Of a stretch of DNA of 64,000 bases, positions 33,495 to 42,097 are shown in pieces. The position numbers and the translations under genes are program-made. The DNA comes from Bog-756 sp050014755. Lineage in GTDB: Bacteria > Actinomycetota > Acidimicrobiia > Acidimicrobiales > RAAP-2. Every line of letters starts with the position of its first letter. Position 1 is the first letter of the stretch. The stretch is from assembly GCA_050014755.1 (NCBI GenBank), contig JBEKCS010000009.1:1-64000 (forward strand), read 5' to 3'. A model generated the notes under the pieces. The model saw only the letters and a program-made list of their open reading frames with translations, was not told the origin of the DNA and ran no database searches.

Positions 33495-34280
33495 TCAGCT
33501 CCCGGCCACGTCGAGTGGCGGCTGGATGTCGCTTCTGGCGATGGATAGATAGACCACGAGGACGAGTACGGCACCGGCGACGACCGCCGCCGTCGGTCCG
33601 TCGCCGAAACCGAGGCCGCTGATGGCCCTTGGCTTGGAGACGTAGTCGGCGAACGAGGCACCGAGCGGACGGGTGAGTACGTAGGCCCACCAGAACGCGG
33701 CCACCTCGTCGAGGTGGAACTGCCACCAGGCCACGGCCGGCATCATGATCAGGATGCCGAACACGATCGCCGAGGCGAGGTAGCCGATTCCCATGGCCGT
33801 GGCCGTGAAGTCGCCCACCGCCGTGCCCAGGGCGAACGTGGCGAACACCGTGGCCCAGTAGAAGAGCTCGCGGCGCCGGGTGGTGATGCTGTGGATCGAC
33901 AAGGTGTGTTCTGTCCGCTGCCAGACCACGAAGATGACTGCCAGGACCACCGCCCAGAAGAGGGACGTTCCCACGTAGGGGATGCCCACCGTCTTGTGCA
34001 TGATGTCGGCCACGCCGGTCCCGAAGATGGCGATGGCGAAGGCCAACGCCCAGTACGAGGCGGCGACGTAGCGCCGGGTGCGGAACTGCCACACCAGGCA
34101 GACGACGAGCAGGCCGGCTTCGATCACGCCACCGACGATCACGTTGCCGAGCGAGAGATAGTCCGACGTGGCCTCACCCCCGGCAGTGGTGAGCACCTTC
34201 ACCACCCAGAACACCACCGTCACCTCGGGCACCTTGGCGGCCAGCGGTTCGCGGAAGATGCGGTCGATCAGATCGGTCAT
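33495..34280 (-). CDS. Polytopic membrane protein of the COG4705 type
   Basis: A 261-residue protein with about seven membrane helices and polar residues inside the helices, including Asp in FGTGVADIMH and FALGTAVGDFTA. Segments LFYWATVFATFALGTAVGD and KVPEVTVVFWVVKVLTTAGGEATSDYL match the predicted membrane-protein family COG4705, which has been suggested but not shown to be a transporter. The ATG 34280 follows a GAGGA site. The gene is convergent with the anti-sigma gene, with 24 nt between. The function is not assignable. Confidence 0.65.
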   Translation of the reverse strand: MTDLIDRIFREPLAAKVPEVTVVFWVVKVLTTAGGEATSDYLSLGNVIVGGVIEAGLLVVCLVWQFRTRRYVAASYWALAFAIAIFGTGVADIMHKTVGIPYVGTSLFWAVVLAVIFVVWQRTEHTLSIHSITTRRRELFYWATVFATFALGTAVGDFTATAMGIGYLASAIVFGILIMMPAVAWWQFHLDEVAAFWWAYVLTRPLGASFADYVSKPRAISGLGFGDGPTAAVVAGAVLVLVVYLSIARSDIQPPLDVAGS

Positions 34281-34434
34281 GCAGCAGATTCCTCGTGGTT
34301 CGGAGACCGTTTCCAATTCAGGGAGGGACGAAGGCGTCGGCCCGGGTCGACTCCGAAGGGTAGTGGCGTGCTCGGCTCTGCACGCGTCATCCCCATCGTC
34401 ACCCGCCGGGGACAGCCGTCGGCGATCGATCCCG

Positions 34435-35907
34435 TCAGTCGCCCCCCAGGGCGCGGTACAGCTGTTGGTAGGTCGAGTCCACGTTGTCGAGCGCCATCGC
34501 GAAGTCCGGATCGGTGACCGCCGCCTCGTACGAGCTCAGATCGGGAGCATCGGCTGCGTAATCCAGGATCGTGGCCGCCCGGGTGGCCGCGGCCTCGGCC
34601 GCCTGCGCTGGACCCACGGCCGATGCCGGGTAGGGGGATCCGGAGAGATCCGAGCTGTACGACTGCAAGGCCTGGGCCCAACTCCGGTCGGCCTGCTCCA
34701 GACAGTGCAGCTCCCCCGGCCCGGGGACGGCGGAGGCCGAGCAGGCGCGGATGGTCGTCGCCAACGTCCGGGACTGCTCCGAGTACGTGCTGTAGGAGGA
34801 CACCACCTCGTCCCTGGCTATCGTCGTCTCGATGCCCCCCAGGTCGAATTTGGGGCGGAGGGCCACGGTGTACGTGAGATAGGCGACGGCGCCGACAACG
34901 ATGAACACCACGGTCATCGTCCGTGCCGCCTTGGTCAGGACCAGAGGCCACCGTTGCATCGGGGGCGCCGTAGCCGGCCCGATCGGCCCGTAGTACCCGG
35001 GTGGCGGCGGAGGGGTCGGCCCGTAGTACCCGGGTGGCGGCGGAGGGGTCGGCCCGTAGTACCCGGGGGGCGGCGGAGGGGTCGGCGGGGGCGCCAGCGG
35101 GGGAAGTCCTCCCGGGCCGATCGGGGGCGGGTACAGAGGAGCTGCGGGATAGGCCCCGCCGGGTGGCGGTACCGGCGGGTACTCACCGGGACCTGCGCCC
35201 CAGGCAGGCGTCGGGCCCGCGCCCCAGGCGGGGGCGGCCACGGGCGGTGGCGGCTGGGCCTCAGGGGTGCCGGACGCCGGCCCCTCCAGCCGCTGCCCTC
35301 CGGGTCCGAAGTCACCGAGGACACCGCCCGGGTAGAAGGACGTCAGCATCAGGAAGTACCCCGAGAGACGGGTCTGATAGCGGATGGTCGCCGCCGTCGC
35401 TCCGAAGAGGCTGTCCGGCATCCGCCCGAGGACAAGCGTGATGACCCACGTGACGATGCCGAACGTGAACATGCCGTACTCGAGGACAGTGCCCACGATG
35501 TTCGCCGGGATCACCAGGATGATGCGGAAGAAGACAGCGGCCCGGTTGAGACGCCCGGTGGTGACGATCACGTCGACCGGATAGATCGGGTCGGAGTCGA
35601 GGGAGAACGGGGGGTACCTGTCGGTCAACAGGAACGTGTACGCCTGGACACGGGTGTACCACCGGACGTAGCCGAGAAGAAACCTGGCGAACGACGCCGG
35701 CAGCCGACCGGTGAACAGCGCGGCGAACCATCCGAGGATGATCACGAAGAATGCACCGACGGCGACGAAGGCAAGGACGACGAACTGTGGGATCACCAGT
35801 ATCAACCGGAACGCGACGGTGAGTCGCCGCTGATCCTGGGTCGTGCCGAACCGCACCTCGACGGGCGACGAGGTCTCGGCGAGCTGTGTCGGGTTCACCA
35901 TGGACAT
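34435..35907 (-). CDS. DUF4389-type membrane protein with proline-rich tail and helical C-terminal domain
   Basis: A 490-residue protein. Residues ~25-185 form two repeated DUF4389-like units, each with RLILVIPQFVV- or RIILVIPANIV-type membrane helices followed by GRLP/GRMP and RWYTRVQAY/RYQTRLSGY. A long Pro/Gly/Tyr-rich stretch (~205-325) contains three perfect PPPPPGYYGPT repeats. Another membrane helix (~340-360) precedes a ~120-residue external domain with two Cys (RACSA, LHCLEQ) and helical pattern. The ATG at 35907 follows GAAAGG; a second ATG lies two codons later. The function is unknown. Confidence 0.7.
   Translation of the reverse strand: MSMVNPTQLAETSSPVEVRFGTTQDQRRLTVAFRLILVIPQFVVLAFVAVGAFFVIILGWFAALFTGRLPASFARFLLGYVRWYTRVQAYTFLLTDRYPPFSLDSDPIYPVDVIVTTGRLNRAAVFFRIILVIPANIVGTVLEYGMFTFGIVTWVITLVLGRMPDSLFGATAATIRYQTRLSGYFLMLTSFYPGGVLGDFGPGGQRLEGPASGTPEAQPPPPVAAPAWGAGPTPAWGAGPGEYPPVPPPGGAYPAAPLYPPPIGPGGLPPLAPPPTPPPPPGYYGPTPPPPPGYYGPTPPPPPGYYGPIGPATAPPMQRWPLVLTKAARTMTVVFIVVGAVAYLTYTVALRPKFDLGGIETTIARDEVVSSYSTYSEQSRTLATTIRACSASAVPGPGELHCLEQADRSWAQALQSYSSDLSGSPYPASAVGPAQAAEAAATRAATILDYAADAPDLSSYEAAVTDPDFAMALDNVDSTYQQLYRALGGD
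34987..35085. repeat. Three tandem copies of a 33-bp repeat inside the DUF4389 gene
   Basis: Unit starting CCCGTAGTACCCGGG, period 33 bp at 34987, 35020 and 35053; the third copy has a few substitutions. It encodes the repeated PPPPPGYYGPT. In-frame period, so copy changes would alter length without frameshift. Confidence 0.8.
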
Positions 35908-36035
35908 CGTCGGCACGCCTTTCCGCCCGGTACGCATCTCTGTGCGTGCCGCAGTGCGGACGATAGCAACGGCTGGTTCTTCGGGGTGGGTTCGACGTGG
36001 GTGTCCCGCAGATCGTCGGTGCCACTGGTACGGGA

Positions 36036-36070
36036 TACTTGGTGACGCACCATCGGTTACCAAGTACACT
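36036..36070. promoter_or_regulatory. Operator and -10 element of the AbrB-PIN module
   Basis: Arms TACTTGGTGAC (36036-36046) and GTTACCAAGTA (36056-36066) with one mismatch and a 9-nt spacer overlap the -10 TACACT (36065-36070). TACACT lies 6 nt before the antitoxin ATG, giving a leaderless transcript. The layout fits antitoxin autorepression. Confidence 0.5.
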
Positions 36071-36076
36071 GTGGGA

Positions 36077-36316
36077 ATGAGCGGAGTCCAGCGGTACCTC
36101 GTGTCGGCTTCAGGCCAGATGTCGGTACCGGCCGCCGTCCGCCACCGGTGGCAACTCGACGATGGAGGCCCGGTCGACGTCATCGACCTGGGCTTTGGCG
36201 TGCTCACCGTCCCTGCCGGCAATGCGCAGCACCTCCTCGGCGATCTGCTCAGCCGCGAGGACCACGCGGCGTTCGTCGCCTCCCTGGCCGACGATCCAGA
36301 TCTCGCCACCACGTGA
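36077..36316 (+). CDS. AbrB/SpoVT-type antitoxin-like DNA-binding protein
   Basis: A 79-residue protein with an N-terminal swapped-hairpin domain: QRYLVSASGQMSVPAAVRHRWQLDDGG resembles the AbrB/MazE pattern (VT-x-x-GRI-x-IP-x-x-x-R), with the Ser-Gly-Gln at the turn. The C-terminal ~35 residues are helical and acidic and would neutralise the partner. ATG 36077 is 6 nt after TACACT. The stop overlaps the next gene's GTG by 4 nt (GTGA). With a palindromic site at the promoter, this is a typical type II antitoxin arrangement. Confidence 0.7.
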   Translation: MSGVQRYLVSASGQMSVPAAVRHRWQLDDGGPVDVIDLGFGVLTVPAGNAQHLLGDLLSREDHAAFVASLADDPDLATT

Positions 36317-36744
36317 GTCGCGTCGTCCTCGACGATCATCTACTGCGCGATGTCCTCGCCGGTGAGCAGGGGCGCCACCTTGGCCGGCTCGTCACGTCGA
36401 ACGAACTGGCCACCACGACTCTCTACTACGTGCGGCTCTGCAAGAGTGTCGTAGGTGCCCGGGGCGGAGCCCTCACCGGAGGTTGGTCCGGTGAACGTCG
36501 ACGAGAGCTCGGGCGACGCCTCGTGGTCCTGCCCGAATCGATCCTCGTCCCATCGATGCGCCTCATCGGATATCGAGTGGCGGAGCTGGCAGAAGGTGAG
36601 CGGATTTCGACGTTGGGTGCCGAAGCAGTCGCCGCCGCCGAACACCTCGGTGCATCCCTTTGCGTCTGGGAGGGAGACGACGGTCCTGGCATCCGCGGAG
36701 CGGCACGCACAGCTGGCGTCACCTACCGGACCATCGCCCTCTAG
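36313..36744 (+). CDS. Divergent PIN-like toxin candidate
   Basis: A 143-residue protein encoded immediately after an AbrB-like antitoxin. It begins SRVVLDDHLLRDVLAGEQG like a PIN strand-Asp-helix, and ends GAEAVAAAEHLGASLCVWEGDDGPGIRGAA...GVTY, the position where PIN domains have DA-x-x-x-A and T-x-D. Here Asp is replaced by Glu (AEA) and the TxD by WEGDD, so nuclease activity is uncertain. Length is typical for VapC (~130-145). I infer a toxin from fold pattern and operon position only. Confidence 0.5.
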   Translation: MSRVVLDDHLLRDVLAGEQGRHLGRLVTSNELATTTLYYVRLCKSVVGARGGALTGGWSGERRRELGRRLVVLPESILVPSMRLIGYRVAELAEGERISTLGAEAVAAAEHLGASLCVWEGDDGPGIRGAARTAGVTYRTIAL

Positions 36745-36764
36745 ACGAGCGCGAGCCCCGGCGG

Positions 36765-37952
36765 TCAGCGATCGACGCCGAGGATGAGCCCGCTGGTCGG
36801 GACCCCGGTGCCGGCGGTGACCAGCACGTGCTCCACGTCGGGGACCTGGTTGTACGAACTGCCGCGGACCTGGCGCACGCCCTCGGCGATGCCGTTCATC
36901 CCGTGGAGGTACGCCTCACCCAACTGGCCGCCGTGCGTGTTGATGGGCAGTCCCCCGCCGATCTCGATGTTGCCGTCCCGCACGAAGTCCTTGGCCTCGC
37001 CCTTGGCGCAGAACCCCAGTTCTTCGAGCTGGTAGAGGACGTACGGGGTGAAGTGGTCGTAGATCACCGCCGTCTGGATGTCGGTGGTCGACAGGCCCGA
37101 GGTCTGCCACAGCTGGCGGGCTACGGACGCCATCTCGCCCAGCTCCGTCAGATTGTCGTAGTAGTAGGAGGTCATCATCTCTTGGCCGGGGCCGGACCCC
37201 TGTGCCGCGGCCCGGATCACCGCCGGTGTGCTCGGCAGATCGCGGGCCCGCTCGAGTGAGGTGACCACCAGGGCCTGGCCCCCGTCGGTCTCCTGGCAGC
37301 AGTCGAGCAGGTGGAGGGGCTCGACGATCCATCGGGACGCCTGATGGTCCTCGAGGGTGATCGGCTTCTCGTAGAACCACGCCTTCGGATTGGTGGCGGC
37401 GTGCTTCCGGTCGGCCACGGCCACCCGTCCGAGGTCCTCGGAGGTCGCCCCGGTCACGTGGAGGTACCGCTGGGCGGCCATCGCCACCCACTGGGCCGGG
37501 GTCAGCAGTCCCTGGGGGGCGTACCAGGCGAAGTTGGCCGTCTCGGCGTTGGGGGCCGGGGCTCGGTCCTGGACGCCGGCGCCGAACCGGTTCCCGGAGC
37601 GCTCGTTGAACGCCCGGTAGCAGACGACCACGTCGGCCACCCCCGACTCGACGGCCATGGCCGCCTGCTGGATGGTGCCGCACCCGGCACCTCCGCCGTA
37701 GTGGATCCGGGAGAAGAAGGTCAGTTCGCCCATGCCGAGGCTGCGGGCGATCTCGATCTCGGGATTGGTGTCCGAGCTGAACGTCACCATCCCGTCCACC
37801 TCGGACGGCTCGATGCCGGCGTCGCGCAGGGCGAGGTCCACGGCCTCGACCGCCAGCCGCAGCTCGCTGCGCCCTGACTCCTTGGAGAACTCGGTGGCAC
37901 CGATGCCGGCGATGGCCGTCCTGTCGACGAAGGAGTGGCGGGTCCCGCTCAC
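36765..37952 (-). CDS. ltp2: Thiolase-fold aldolase, Ltp2-like
   Basis: A 395-residue SCP-x/thiolase-fold protein (TAIAGIGATEFSKESGRSE, DGMVTFSSDTNP, HYGGGAGCGTIQQAAMAVESG, IYDHFTPYVLYQLEELGFC, NTHGGQLGEAYLHGMNGIAE, ending in GLILGVDR). In mycobacteria Ltp2 cleaves the 17-hydroxy-C22 steroid thioester by retro-aldol reaction, releasing propionyl-CoA, together with the DUF35 domain of ChsH2. The gene order here (chsE2-chsH2-chsE1-chsH1-ltp2) has the same gene set as the mycobacterial igr operon. The GTG start overlaps the chsH1 stop by 4 nt (GTGA). Confidence 0.88.
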   Translation of the reverse strand: MSGTRHSFVDRTAIAGIGATEFSKESGRSELRLAVEAVDLALRDAGIEPSEVDGMVTFSSDTNPEIEIARSLGMGELTFFSRIHYGGGAGCGTIQQAAMAVESGVADVVVCYRAFNERSGNRFGAGVQDRAPAPNAETANFAWYAPQGLLTPAQWVAMAAQRYLHVTGATSEDLGRVAVADRKHAATNPKAWFYEKPITLEDHQASRWIVEPLHLLDCCQETDGGQALVVTSLERARDLPSTPAVIRAAAQGSGPGQEMMTSYYYDNLTELGEMASVARQLWQTSGLSTTDIQTAVIYDHFTPYVLYQLEELGFCAKGEAKDFVRDGNIEIGGGLPINTHGGQLGEAYLHGMNGIAEGVRQVRGSSYNQVPDVEHVLVTAGTGVPTSGLILGVDR

Positions 37953-38422
37953 TGGGCACCTCCGGTCGGCAGCAGCAGGCGGACGGTTCCGGTGACGTGG
38001 TCGCCCAGGCCGTTGGCGCCCCGCAGGGTCACCTCGACCGCTCCCTTCCCGTCCTCGCCGGGGGCGTCGTCCTTGGCGGACACCGAGCCGGTCAGCGTCA
38101 TGGTGTCGTCGGGGTAGTTGGGCGCCCCCAGCCGGATGTTGACGTCGGTGAGCACGGCACCCGGGCCGGCCCAGTCCGTCACGTACCGGCCGACCAGGCC
38201 GTTGGTGGAGAGGATGTTCATGAAGATGTCCTTGGAGCCGCGCTCGACGGCGAGTGTGGGGTCGTGGTGGACGTCCTGGTAGTCACGGGACGCCAGGGCC
38301 GTCGCCACGATGAGGGTACGGGTCAGCGGGACGACCAGCTCCGGGAGCTCGTCGCCCACGGTCACCTCGTCGAAGGTCCGGGTCGTGGTCCGGAACCCGT
38401 TCTGGATGATGGCCTTGCTCAT
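37949..38422 (-). CDS. chsH1: MaoC-like enoyl-CoA hydratase subunit ChsH1
   Basis: A 157-residue hot-dog protein with the hydratase-2-like segment ASRDYQDVHHDPTLA, which carries the Asp and His expected for catalysis, followed by NILSTNGLVGRYVTDWAGPG and LTDVNIRLGAPNYPDDTM. In mycobacteria ChsH1 and ChsH2 form a heterotetramer that hydrates the 3-oxo-pregna-4,17-diene-20-carboxyl-CoA side chain. The ATG (38422) overlaps the chsE1 stop by 4 nt (ATGA), and its stop overlaps ltp2. Confidence 0.88.
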   Translation of the reverse strand: MSKAIIQNGFRTTTRTFDEVTVGDELPELVVPLTRTLIVATALASRDYQDVHHDPTLAVERGSKDIFMNILSTNGLVGRYVTDWAGPGAVLTDVNIRLGAPNYPDDTMTLTGSVSAKDDAPGEDGKGAVEVTLRGANGLGDHVTGTVRLLLPTGGAQ

Positions 38423-39582
38423 GCCGGCACCGCTTCGGCCCCGTCCAGTCCTGCGGCCACCTGGCGACCGAGCCTGGCCAGTTGGGCACTGGGCGATCCG
38501 AGCAGGAGCTCGATCTGCTTGCCCCACAGGAAGTAGCGGTGGATCGGGTACGAGATGTCGGCGCCCATGCCACCGTGGAGGTGCTGGGTGCCGAAGACCA
38601 CCCGCTGGCCCGACTCGGCGGCGAACCACGCGGCCACGTTGACGGCCCGGTCGGCGTCGATGCCGTTGTCGAGCCTCCACGCCGCCTGCCATGCGGTCAC
38701 CCGGATGGCCTCGGTGTCGATGGCCGCGTCGGCGATCCGAAGCTTGGTCCCCTGGAAGGTGGCCAGTGGCAGTCCGAACTGCTCGCGCGTGTTGAGGTAC
38801 TCGGCCGTCTGGGCCACGGCGGCCTCGGTGATCCCGATCTGGAGGGCGCACAGCCCGGTCCACGCCCGGTTCAGCATCCAGGTCAGCACCTCTGCGCCAC
38901 GGGAGCCGTCGCCCTGCGCCAGAAGGTCGTCGGCCCCGACGGCCACCGCGTCGAGATGGAGATGGGGGTGGATCTCGCGGTTGGTGGTCTGGGCCCGTTC
39001 GACGGTCACCCCGGTTGCCGACGGGTCCACCGCGGCCACGACGACGCCGTCCGGCGTCGCCACCGGCACCAGGACCCGGTCGGCCACGTGGGCGTAGGGG
39101 ACTGCCGTCGCGGTGCCGCTCAGCACCAGGCCTCCGGCCCCATCCGACGTGGCCCGCACCGACGGGCGTCCGGTGCCCCCGACGGCGATGTCGTCGGCCA
39201 CGTCGGCCAGGGCCGCGGTGAGGATCACCCCGCCGGCCACCACGCCGGGCAGGAGTTCGCCACGCAGCGATGCCGAGCCGAACTCGGCCACCGGCAGTGC
39301 ACCGAGCACCAGGGTGGCCCACAGCGGAACAGGGGCGACGACCTTGCCCTGGGCCTCCAGGAGGAGGCACAGTTCGACCAGGCCGTACCCGCCACCCCCG
39401 GACTCGGCCGGCACGGCCAGTCCCAGCAGGTCGGCCTTGGCCAACTCGGCCCACAGCTCCCGGTCGACGCGATCGGCGCCGGCCTCGACGCGAGCGACCC
39501 GGTCGGGGTCGACCAGGCCGGAGAGGATGCCGTCGGCCGCCTCGCGCACCGCGTTCTGCTCGTCGTTGAAGGTGAAGTCCAT
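38419..39582 (-). CDS. chsE1: Acyl-CoA dehydrogenase ChsE1 (FadE28)-like subunit
   Basis: A 387-residue acyl-CoA dehydrogenase: DFTFNDEQNAVREAADGIL start, LAVPAESGGGGYGLVELCLL, and C-terminal EQFGLPLATFQGTKLRIADA and VVFGTQHLHGGMGADISYPIHR. The classic catalytic Glu region is not obvious, as expected in the heteromeric steroid enzymes where ChsE1 and ChsE2 share one active site. It would dehydrogenate the three-carbon side chain. Its ATG overlaps the chsH2 stop by one base (TGATG) and its stop overlaps the chsH1 start (ATGA). Confidence 0.85.
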   Translation of the reverse strand: MDFTFNDEQNAVREAADGILSGLVDPDRVARVEAGADRVDRELWAELAKADLLGLAVPAESGGGGYGLVELCLLLEAQGKVVAPVPLWATLVLGALPVAEFGSASLRGELLPGVVAGGVILTAALADVADDIAVGGTGRPSVRATSDGAGGLVLSGTATAVPYAHVADRVLVPVATPDGVVVAAVDPSATGVTVERAQTTNREIHPHLHLDAVAVGADDLLAQGDGSRGAEVLTWMLNRAWTGLCALQIGITEAAVAQTAEYLNTREQFGLPLATFQGTKLRIADAAIDTEAIRVTAWQAAWRLDNGIDADRAVNVAAWFAAESGQRVVFGTQHLHGGMGADISYPIHRYFLWGKQIELLLGSPSAQLARLGRQVAAGLDGAEAVPA

Positions 39583-40592
39583 CAGTTCGTCCTCGTCTCG
39601 TCTGCGGGGTGGAACACCGGAAGGGAAAGGTCGTCGTCGAAGTCCTCGAACCCGACCTCGACGGCCATGCCGATGGCGACGGTCTCGGGAGTGATGCCCG
39701 CCACGTTGGCGATCAGGCGGGTCCCCTCCTCCAGTTCGACCAGGGCGACCACCAGCGGGTAGTCGAAGGCCGGTACCTGCGGGTAGTGGTTGACCACGAA
39801 GCTGAAGATCGTGCCCCTGCCCGACGCCTCGAGCGTGTCCCAGTCGAAGGACCGGCAGTGCGCACACGACGGCCGGGGCGGATGGCGCAGGGTGCCGCAG
39901 ACGACGCACCGCTGGATCAGCAGCCGGTGCTGCTTGGCCCCTTCGAAGAAGAAGGAGTTGTCCTGGGTGATGGCCGGTCGGGGGCGCAAGGGCCGTGGAG
40001 CGGTCGTCTCCGCAACCTCCTCCACCGGCGTGGCCGACGTTCCGGTCCCGGGCTTGAACTTGAGGATCCGGAAGAGCATCGTGGCCACGAGTTCGCCGTC
40101 CTGGTCCCGGTACTCGAGCCGGTTGGTGATGAAGTGACCGATGCCCAGGCCGGTCTTCTTCTCGCCGGAGATGGAGTCGATCGTCGAGGTGACCTCGAGG
40201 TGGTCGCCGGGGACGAGGGACCGCTCGTAGTGCTGGTCGCAGTTGGTGGCCACCACCGACGTGAACCCGGCCTCGTCGAGGAGGGCCATCACCTGGTCCG
40301 AAGGCGAATCGGCCGACACCTCGCCTGCGTCGCGGGCCGCATCGGACAGCAGGCTGGCCCGCAGGCCCCGCATGATCCACGCCTGGAGCATGGTGGGTGG
40401 GGCGATGACCCCGGGAAACCCGGCGGCACGTGCCGCCTCGTCGTCCACGTAGACCGGATTGTGATCTCCCATGGCCTCGACCCAGTGGTCGATCATCGGC
40501 TCGTTGACCGGGTGGCGCCCCCGCGTGGCGGGACCCGAGGACTGGCCGACGAAGGCCTGGAGCCTGTCGTCGAGGGTGGGGGCGTCCGTCAT
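39582..40592 (-). CDS. chsH2: Two-domain MaoC/DUF35 hydratase subunit ChsH2
   Basis: A 336-residue fusion. The N-terminal ~165 residues are a hot-dog (MaoC-like) domain (EAMGDHNPVYVDDEAARAAG, PGVIAPPTMLQAW), with Tyr where hydratases have the catalytic His. The C-terminal ~150 residues are DUF35: a zinc ribbon (QRCVVCGTLRHPPRPSCAHCRS) plus an OB-fold (GTIFSFVVNHYPQ). In mycobacteria the DUF35 part binds Ltp2 and passes the hydrated product to it. The start overlaps the chsE2 stop by 4 nt, so expression is coupled. Confidence 0.88.
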   Translation of the reverse strand: MTDAPTLDDRLQAFVGQSSGPATRGRHPVNEPMIDHWVEAMGDHNPVYVDDEAARAAGFPGVIAPPTMLQAWIMRGLRASLLSDAARDAGEVSADSPSDQVMALLDEAGFTSVVATNCDQHYERSLVPGDHLEVTSTIDSISGEKKTGLGIGHFITNRLEYRDQDGELVATMLFRILKFKPGTGTSATPVEEVAETTAPRPLRPRPAITQDNSFFFEGAKQHRLLIQRCVVCGTLRHPPRPSCAHCRSFDWDTLEASGRGTIFSFVVNHYPQVPAFDYPLVVALVELEEGTRLIANVAGITPETVAIGMAVEVGFEDFDDDLSLPVFHPADETRTN

Positions 40593-41749
40593 CGGGAACC
40601 CCGCTTCATCCCGAGACCGGCCGTGGCCAGGATCTCCCGCTGGATCTCGTTGACCCCGCCGCCGAACGTGTTGATCTGGGACTGCCGGGCGGCCCGCTCG
40701 AGGTCACCGTGGAGCGCGGCCCCCGGCGATCCCGGGCTGATGTAGCCGGCGGACCCCACGATGCCGAGGAGCTTGTGGTAGATCTCGACCGTCGACTCGG
40801 TCCCGAACACCTTGACCGAGGACGAGTCGGCCGCACCGAGCGTGTTGGCGGCCACGGCTGCGGTCATCCGCCAGGTCAGCAGCTTCTGCGCCTCGAGGAG
40901 CGCGTAGGTGAGCGCCAGGTCGTTCTGGATCCAGCCGACGCCGGCCAGCCCCTGCTCGGCGACCCACGCCGCCACCTCGTCCCACAGGCGGAAGGCGAGG
41001 GCACTGACCGCGGCCAGGCCCACCCGCTCGTGGTTCAGCTGTCCGGTGATGAGCTGCCACCCCCCGTGGAGGTCACCGACCAGTGCGTCCTTCGGCACAC
41101 GCACGTCGTCGTAGTACGAGGCGGTGGTGGCGACGCCGCCCACCGTCACGATCGGGGTGCACGAGAACCCGGGGGTCGCCGTCGGCACCAGGATGATCGA
41201 GATGCCCTTGTGCTTCGGGGCGTCGGGGTCGGTCCGGCAGGCCAGCCAGATGTAGTCGGACTGGTCGGCACCGCTCGTGAAGATCTTGTTGCCGTTGATC
41301 ACCCACTCGTCGCCGTCCAGTACCGCGCTCGTGCGCAGCGACGCCAGGTCGGTGCCCGCCCCCGGCTCGGTGTACCCGATGGCGCAGTTGATCTCGCCGG
41401 CCAGGATCCCCGACAGGAAGAACTTCTTCTGCTGGTCCGTGCCGTGTCGCATCAGCATCGGCCCGACGGTGGAGAGGGTCACGAACGGGAACGGGGCCCG
41501 GGCCCGCTGCACCTCGGTGAAGAAGATGAACTGATCGGTCGGGGGACGACCCTGACCGCCGAACTCGGTGGGCCAGCCGATGCCCAGCCATCCGTCCGTC
41601 CCCATCTGACGGACGATCCTGCGGTAGGTCGCGCCCCCCTCGGACTCGGTGTCGAGCTCCTCGCGCACCTCGGGGGTGATCAGGCCGGCGAAGTAGTCCC
41701 GGAGCTCCGCCCGCAGTGCCAGCTGTTCTGGCGTCTCTTCGAGGTGCAT
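40589..41749 (-). CDS. chsE2: Acyl-CoA dehydrogenase ChsE2 (FadE29)-like subunit
   Basis: A 386-residue dehydrogenase matching mycobacterial FadE29 in several blocks: WLGIGWPTEFGGQGR, CAIGYTEPGAGTDLASLRT, DYIWLACRTDPDAPKHKGIS, ITGQLNHERV and NTFGGGVNEIQREILA. It would work as a heterotetramer with ChsE1. It is first in a five-gene operon whose genes overlap by 1-4 nt. The ATG (41749) has GGAGGG upstream, and the 348-nt divergent region to the P450 gene holds a KstR-like site. An upstream in-frame extension (to 41911) is non-conserved. Confidence 0.9.
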   Translation of the reverse strand: MHLEETPEQLALRAELRDYFAGLITPEVREELDTESEGGATYRRIVRQMGTDGWLGIGWPTEFGGQGRPPTDQFIFFTEVQRARAPFPFVTLSTVGPMLMRHGTDQQKKFFLSGILAGEINCAIGYTEPGAGTDLASLRTSAVLDGDEWVINGNKIFTSGADQSDYIWLACRTDPDAPKHKGISIILVPTATPGFSCTPIVTVGGVATTASYYDDVRVPKDALVGDLHGGWQLITGQLNHERVGLAAVSALAFRLWDEVAAWVAEQGLAGVGWIQNDLALTYALLEAQKLLTWRMTAAVAANTLGAADSSSVKVFGTESTVEIYHKLLGIVGSAGYISPGSPGAALHGDLERAARQSQINTFGGGVNEIQREILATAGLGMKRGSR

Positions 41750-42097
41750 GACGTGGGTTCCCTCCACTCTGCGACATCTGCATACGCAACGATGGGATGC
41801 GTGCTCGGGTCGTCGGTCGACGTCGGTTCGGCGCTGCCGCTCTCCGGGTCCAGTCCGAGCATGGCTGCGAGAGCAGGCGACGGTCACGTCAGTGCCCCGT
41901 GCATCCCCCACACCCGGCCCGTCCTGGCCGTCGTTCGGCGTGCCACCGGGCTCCGTACCGCTGGAGGCCCGGGTGCAGCTGTCCTATGATAACTGATACA
42001 CGTTCTAGAAACGTCACTGCCGTCCAGGCACGGGACCGGGCCCTCCGATCCCGGAACTCACCTGTGGGCACCGGCGTCCAACCCAGGGGGAAACCAC
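41750..42097. other. 348-nt divergent regulatory region, sterol operon / P450
   Basis: No convincing coding frame. It holds a KstR-like box (41994-42007), an overlapping palindrome ACGTT-CTAGA-AACGT (42000-42014) and TATGAT (41985-41990), a good -10 for the P450. Confidence 0.6.
41994..42007. promoter_or_regulatory. KstR-like operator between chsE2 and the CYP125-like gene
   Basis: TGATACACGTTCTA matches TNNAACNNGTTNNA at 7 of 8 defined positions (T for the first A). It lies just downstream of a possible -10 (TATGAT) of the P450 and could control both directions. Confidence 0.45.
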
